From: Streptomyces sp. SM11 | GTDB lineage: Bacteria > Actinomycetota > Actinomycetes > Streptomycetales > Streptomycetaceae | Length of the DNA: 52,813 nt | Assembly: GCF_002910905.1 (NCBI RefSeq) | Contig: NZ_NEUE01000306.1 | Span: 1 to 52,813, forward strand | Direction: 5' to 3' | Shown: in pieces, positions 50,565-52,813 of the stretch | Layout: each line of letters opens with the position of its first letter | Numbering within the stretch: position 1 is the stretch's first letter | Notes under the pieces: model-generated | Seen by the model: only the letters and a program-made list of their open reading frames with translations | Database searches by the model: none | What the model was told of the DNA's origin: nothing | Position numbers and translations under genes: made by a program

Positions 50565-51295
50565 CCGACACGACCCGCGGTCCGGTACCGGACCCGGCGC
50601 ATCACCTGGCCTACCGTGCCTGCCGGGAGAACATCACGCGGCTCGTCACCTCGGATCTGTCGGTCGCGGAGCTCCCCGTGCCGGCCTGTCCCGGCTGGAG
50701 CGTGCGTGATCTTGTCAGCCACCTCGTCCTGGTCTGTCGGATGGCCGTCGACGAGTATCCGGGCGAGCTCAGTGACCCGCCACCCCCGCCTCCAGGTATT
50801 CCTGTCCACGAACTCGTCGTCACCTGGGCTGCACTGGAGGAGCATCTGCCGGGAGTTCTGGCGCGCGCGGATTGGCTGCGTCGCCGCATCCTTCCGCTGG
50901 ACGTGCTCTCGCATGAGCTCGATCTCCGTACGGCACTCGGCCTGCCCCCGCCCGACGGTTCCCCCGCCCTCGCCGACGCGCTGGATCTCGCTGTGGGGGG
51001 CTTCGCCCTGTCGCTGCACGAACGCGGTCTGCCGACATTGCGCGTCCGGACACCCGACCGGGAGTGGACGGCTGGGGAGGGTGAACCGGCCGCCACGCTC
51101 TGCGGCGGCAGTCTGGACGTCTTCCGCGCTCTGACGGGACGACGCACGGTCCGTCAGATCGCTGAGCTGTCCTGGAGTACCTCGCCGGCATCGTGGCTGC
51201 CCGCGTTCACGTGGGGCCCCTTCACACCGCCGACGCGCGCGGTCGAAGAGGCGGCGCCCACCCCCATGGAGCCGGACCGGCATTCCGGCACCTGA
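50561..51295 (+). CDS. Maleylpyruvate isomerase-like (mycothiol-dependent) protein
   Basis: A 244-aa protein with the MDMPI N-terminal pattern: VPACPGWSVRDLVSHLVLVCR (P-x-C-x-G-W-x-V-x-D-x-x-x-H metal-site His), LDVLSHELDLRTALGLP (second His-Glu motif) and a C-terminal segment FRALTGRRTVRQIAEL. These proteins use mycothiol or a bound metal. It is coupled to the CMD gene, suggesting a joint thiol or redox role. A very strong terminator follows at once. Confidence 0.9.
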   Translation: MTDTTRGPVPDPAHHLAYRACRENITRLVTSDLSVAELPVPACPGWSVRDLVSHLVLVCRMAVDEYPGELSDPPPPPPGIPVHELVVTWAALEEHLPGVLARADWLRRRILPLDVLSHELDLRTALGLPPPDGSPALADALDLAVGGFALSLHERGLPTLRVRTPDREWTAGEGEPAATLCGGSLDVFRALTGRRTVRQIAELSWSTSPASWLPAFTWGPFTPPTRAVEEAAPTPMEPDRHSGT

Positions 51296-51333
51296 TGGTC
51301 GTCGCCACCCGGCGTTCCGGGTGGCGACGACCA
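51296..51333 (+). terminator. Perfect 17-bp stem terminator
   Basis: The arms at 51296-51312 (TGGTCGTCGCCACCCGG) and 51317-51333 are exact complements around the tetraloop CGTT. It begins directly after the TGA at 51293-51295 and ends the CMD-MDMPI operon. It could also stop the opposing PCMT transcript. Confidence 0.9.
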
Positions 51334-51487
51334 CCGGAGCCCACGGGCCCGGGGCGCAACGCTCAGTCCACGCTCTCCAGCCGTCGGCGGCGCTCGCCGG
51401 CGGGGCGGGCCGGACGCGGCGCGGAACACGATGGGCCGAAAACCACGTCCCCGCCCGCATCCGCGAAGGGGACAGCGTCGCAGTCCT

Positions 51488-52591
51488 CTACGCCCTGCTG
51501 GGCCGGACGGCCTCGGCCGGGTCGCGGAGCCATACCTGCTGTCCCCGGTCGGTCACGGTCAGCCCGAACTGCTCGGCGTCGGGCCGCCCCACCGACTCGT
51601 ACTCCCACCAGACCTGCTCGATCTCCTCCCACAGAAACCCGGGCCCGTACTGCCACACCCCCTCCCCCGTGGCAGCCGTCGCAGCACCCCCGCCCTCACG
51701 GGTCACCCACACCTGGACACCTTCGGCGGTGTCCTGGTGGATGAGCCGCACGCCGGGCAACCGCGCCCCCGCGTACAACGCGAACCCGAGGTCGAGGAGC
51801 CGGGCGGGATCCAGGCCCGCCGCGCGGGCCCGCCCCTTGCCCCGCACGTCGTGGAGGTCGGGTACGCGATGGGAGCGCATCGGCATGTACGTGGCCCCGC
51901 CGCGGAACGGCCCCACCGCCGTACCGTCGCCCTGGACACGGAGCTGGACCAGCGCACCCGACCAGAACTCCCGGGCCAGCGGGGCCACGACGACCCCGCC
52001 GGGCCGGACCTGCCGCAGCAGCCCGTACGGGACGTACCGCACCGCGCACGTGGCGATCAGCCGGTCCACCAGCCCCAGGCCGGGCCACGGCCGCTCACCG
52101 TCCCCGACCCGCAGACGCGGCCGGTACCCGGCCTGCGCCAGAGCCTCCCCCGCCTGCCGGGCCACGACCGGATCCAGCTCCACACTGTGGACCAGATCGT
52201 CACCGAGCCGCTCGCAGAGCAGCGCGGCAACGTACCCGGTGCCGGTGCCGATCTCCAACACCCTTTGGCCATCCGAGACTTCGAGCAGGCCGAGCATGCG
52301 GGCGACCATCGAGGGCATCGAGTTCGACGACGTCGCGACACCGGGCCCGCCCTCGGCCCCGCCGTCGAGCTGCGTGACCACCGGTTCGTCGCTGTTGACC
52401 AGCGCCAGCCACGCATCCGTCCCCACCACCGGCTCGCACCGGTCGGGCAACTGCCGCCACACAGCCGCCGGAACGAACCGGCTGCGCGGCACGGCCTCGA
52501 ACACCCGCCGCCAACGGGCACCAAGCAGCCCACGGTCGGCCAACTCCTGGACCAGCGCCGGATAGGTGGACACCTGGGGTGCCGTGCTCAC
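51488..52591 (-). CDS. PCMT-family protein methyltransferase (L-isoaspartyl-like)
   Basis: A 367-aa protein. VLEIGTGTGYVAALLCERLG is motif I, preceded by SSNSMPSMVARMLGLL, and followed by SVELDPVVARQAG and VRPGGVVVAPLA. This is the protein-L-isoaspartate O-methyltransferase fold with a C-terminal extension of about 150 residues. Family members of this kind accompany ribosomally made peptides in actinobacteria. GTG at 52591 overlaps the stop of the 45-aa peptide gene (GTGA), which I judge to be the true start rather than ATG 52732, whose GAGGAG abuts the start. Confidence 0.88.
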   Translation of the reverse strand: MSTAPQVSTYPALVQELADRGLLGARWRRVFEAVPRSRFVPAAVWRQLPDRCEPVVGTDAWLALVNSDEPVVTQLDGGAEGGPGVATSSNSMPSMVARMLGLLEVSDGQRVLEIGTGTGYVAALLCERLGDDLVHSVELDPVVARQAGEALAQAGYRPRLRVGDGERPWPGLGLVDRLIATCAVRYVPYGLLRQVRPGGVVVAPLAREFWSGALVQLRVQGDGTAVGPFRGGATYMPMRSHRVPDLHDVRGKGRARAAGLDPARLLDLGFALYAGARLPGVRLIHQDTAEGVQVWVTREGGGAATAATGEGVWQYGPGFLWEEIEQVWWEYESVGRPDAEQFGLTVTDRGQQVWLRDPAEAVRPSRA

Positions 52592-52725
52592 GGCTGCGGA
52601 ACGAACGTGGGACGGCTGCCGTCCGGAGACGGCTTCGGCTCCGACGGCGGAGTCCACGGCTTGTCCGACGGAGGACCGCCATGCTTCCCGCCCTCGGCCT
52701 GCACGGGGTCGGTGCTCATCGTCAT
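52588..52725 (-). CDS. 45-aa Pro-rich small peptide coupled to the PCMT gene
   Basis: ATG at 52725 lies seven bases after GAGGAG, the ideal spacing, and encodes MTMSTDPVQAEGGKHGGPPS followed by a Pro/Ser/Lys-rich tail ending PTFVPQP. Its TGA overlaps the methyltransferase GTG. No family is recognised. Coupling to a protein methyltransferase suggests it could be its substrate (precursor peptide), but it may just be a short structural ORF. Confidence 0.6.
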   Translation of the reverse strand: MTMSTDPVQAEGGKHGGPPSDKPWTPPSEPKPSPDGSRPTFVPQP

Positions 52726-52813
52726 CGTCCATCTCCTCTGCTCTGTGGAACGGTTCGATCGGCGGGGCGGCGGTGCAGCCGGTAGATCCCGTACGGCGGG
52801 AAGAGGCCGACGC
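52722..52813 (-). CDS. C-terminal end of a partial gene at the window edge
   Basis: The minus-strand frame entering from the right reads GLFPPYGIYRLHRRPADRTV and ends at TGA 52722-52724, overlapping the ATG of the 45-aa peptide (ATGA). The overlap suggests it is the last part of the upstream operon gene. Too little is visible to name it. Confidence 0.4.
   Translation of the reverse strand, partial: VGLFPPYGIYRLHRRPADRTVPQSRGDGR

Noticed and set aside
52592..52732. ATG 52732 as the start of the PCMT-like gene (414 aa)
   Set aside because: GAGGAG abuts this ATG with no spacing, and the added 47 residues are a shadow of the better-supported 45-aa peptide frame.

Overview
This is a very high-GC actinobacterial chromosome segment, almost certainly Streptomyces. 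Codon third positions are nearly all G or C, GTG starts and ATGA/GTGA stop-start overlaps are common, and one gene is a near-textbook DmdR1 iron regulator. No rRNA, tRNA, CRISPR array, integrase or transposase was seen.

Left end (1-7744): an accessory island lies between two perfect direct copies (402 bp in view, running off the left edge) of a VanZ-like gene. The right copy is intact. The left copy has lost its start. The island carries a minus-strand operon of an APH-like kinase, a lactate/malate dehydrogenase-fold protein, an HPr-kinase-like ATPase, a 165-aa protein with a Cys/Ser-rich tail, and a SAM methyltransferase. A divergent XRE-TPR regulator follows, with a perfect 25-bp palindrome between them, then a CutA protein. 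The layout resembles a small peptide-modification cluster and is the best candidate for an undescribed system.

7741-20483: an MFS exporter and a divergent GATase/AraC regulator share a DasR-type operator-like site. Next comes a catabolic block: Zn-alcohol dehydrogenase, three acyl-CoA dehydrogenases, an SDR, a cyclase-family hydrolase, an amidohydrolase and an acyl-CoA ligase. Its two divergent promoter regions contain three copies of one 17-bp imperfect palindrome, which suggests a single TetR-like regulon for breakdown of an unknown acyl or ring substrate.

20583-36692: mostly conserved Streptomyces core. It holds an EF-hand protein, a STAS anti-anti-sigma factor, an ECF-like sigma factor translationally coupled to a zinc-finger anti-sigma/DinB protein, purU, an SCO4402-like protein, a lipoprotein binding protein, a Pro/Gln-rich membrane protein, an NsdA-like regulator, a primase-polymerase domain protein, an ABC ATPase-permease pair, an alpha/beta-hydrolase lacking its nucleophile serine, dmdR1 and a SIS-domain protein.

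36702-42011: a decaying stretch. It contains a frameshifted histidine kinase, a response regulator without its receiver N-terminus, an orphan FtsX fragment fused in frame to a headless helix-hairpin-helix protein, an intact PAS/GAF protein and a collapsed phytase gene. A strongly promoted, terminator-ended small RNA or leader with a 12-codon ORF follows at 42017-42249.

42276-52813: pdxH, citrate synthase, a short KOW-like ORF coupled to a DM13 protein, a methyltransferase with an 18-bp VNTR in its N-terminus, an XRE-cupin regulator, an isochorismatase with a GlxA-like regulator, an alanyl-tRNA synthetase fragment, a CMD peroxidase-like gene coupled to a maleylpyruvate-isomerase-like gene, and a PCMT-family methyltransferase coupled to a 45-aa Pro-rich peptide. 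The right edge cuts another coding region.
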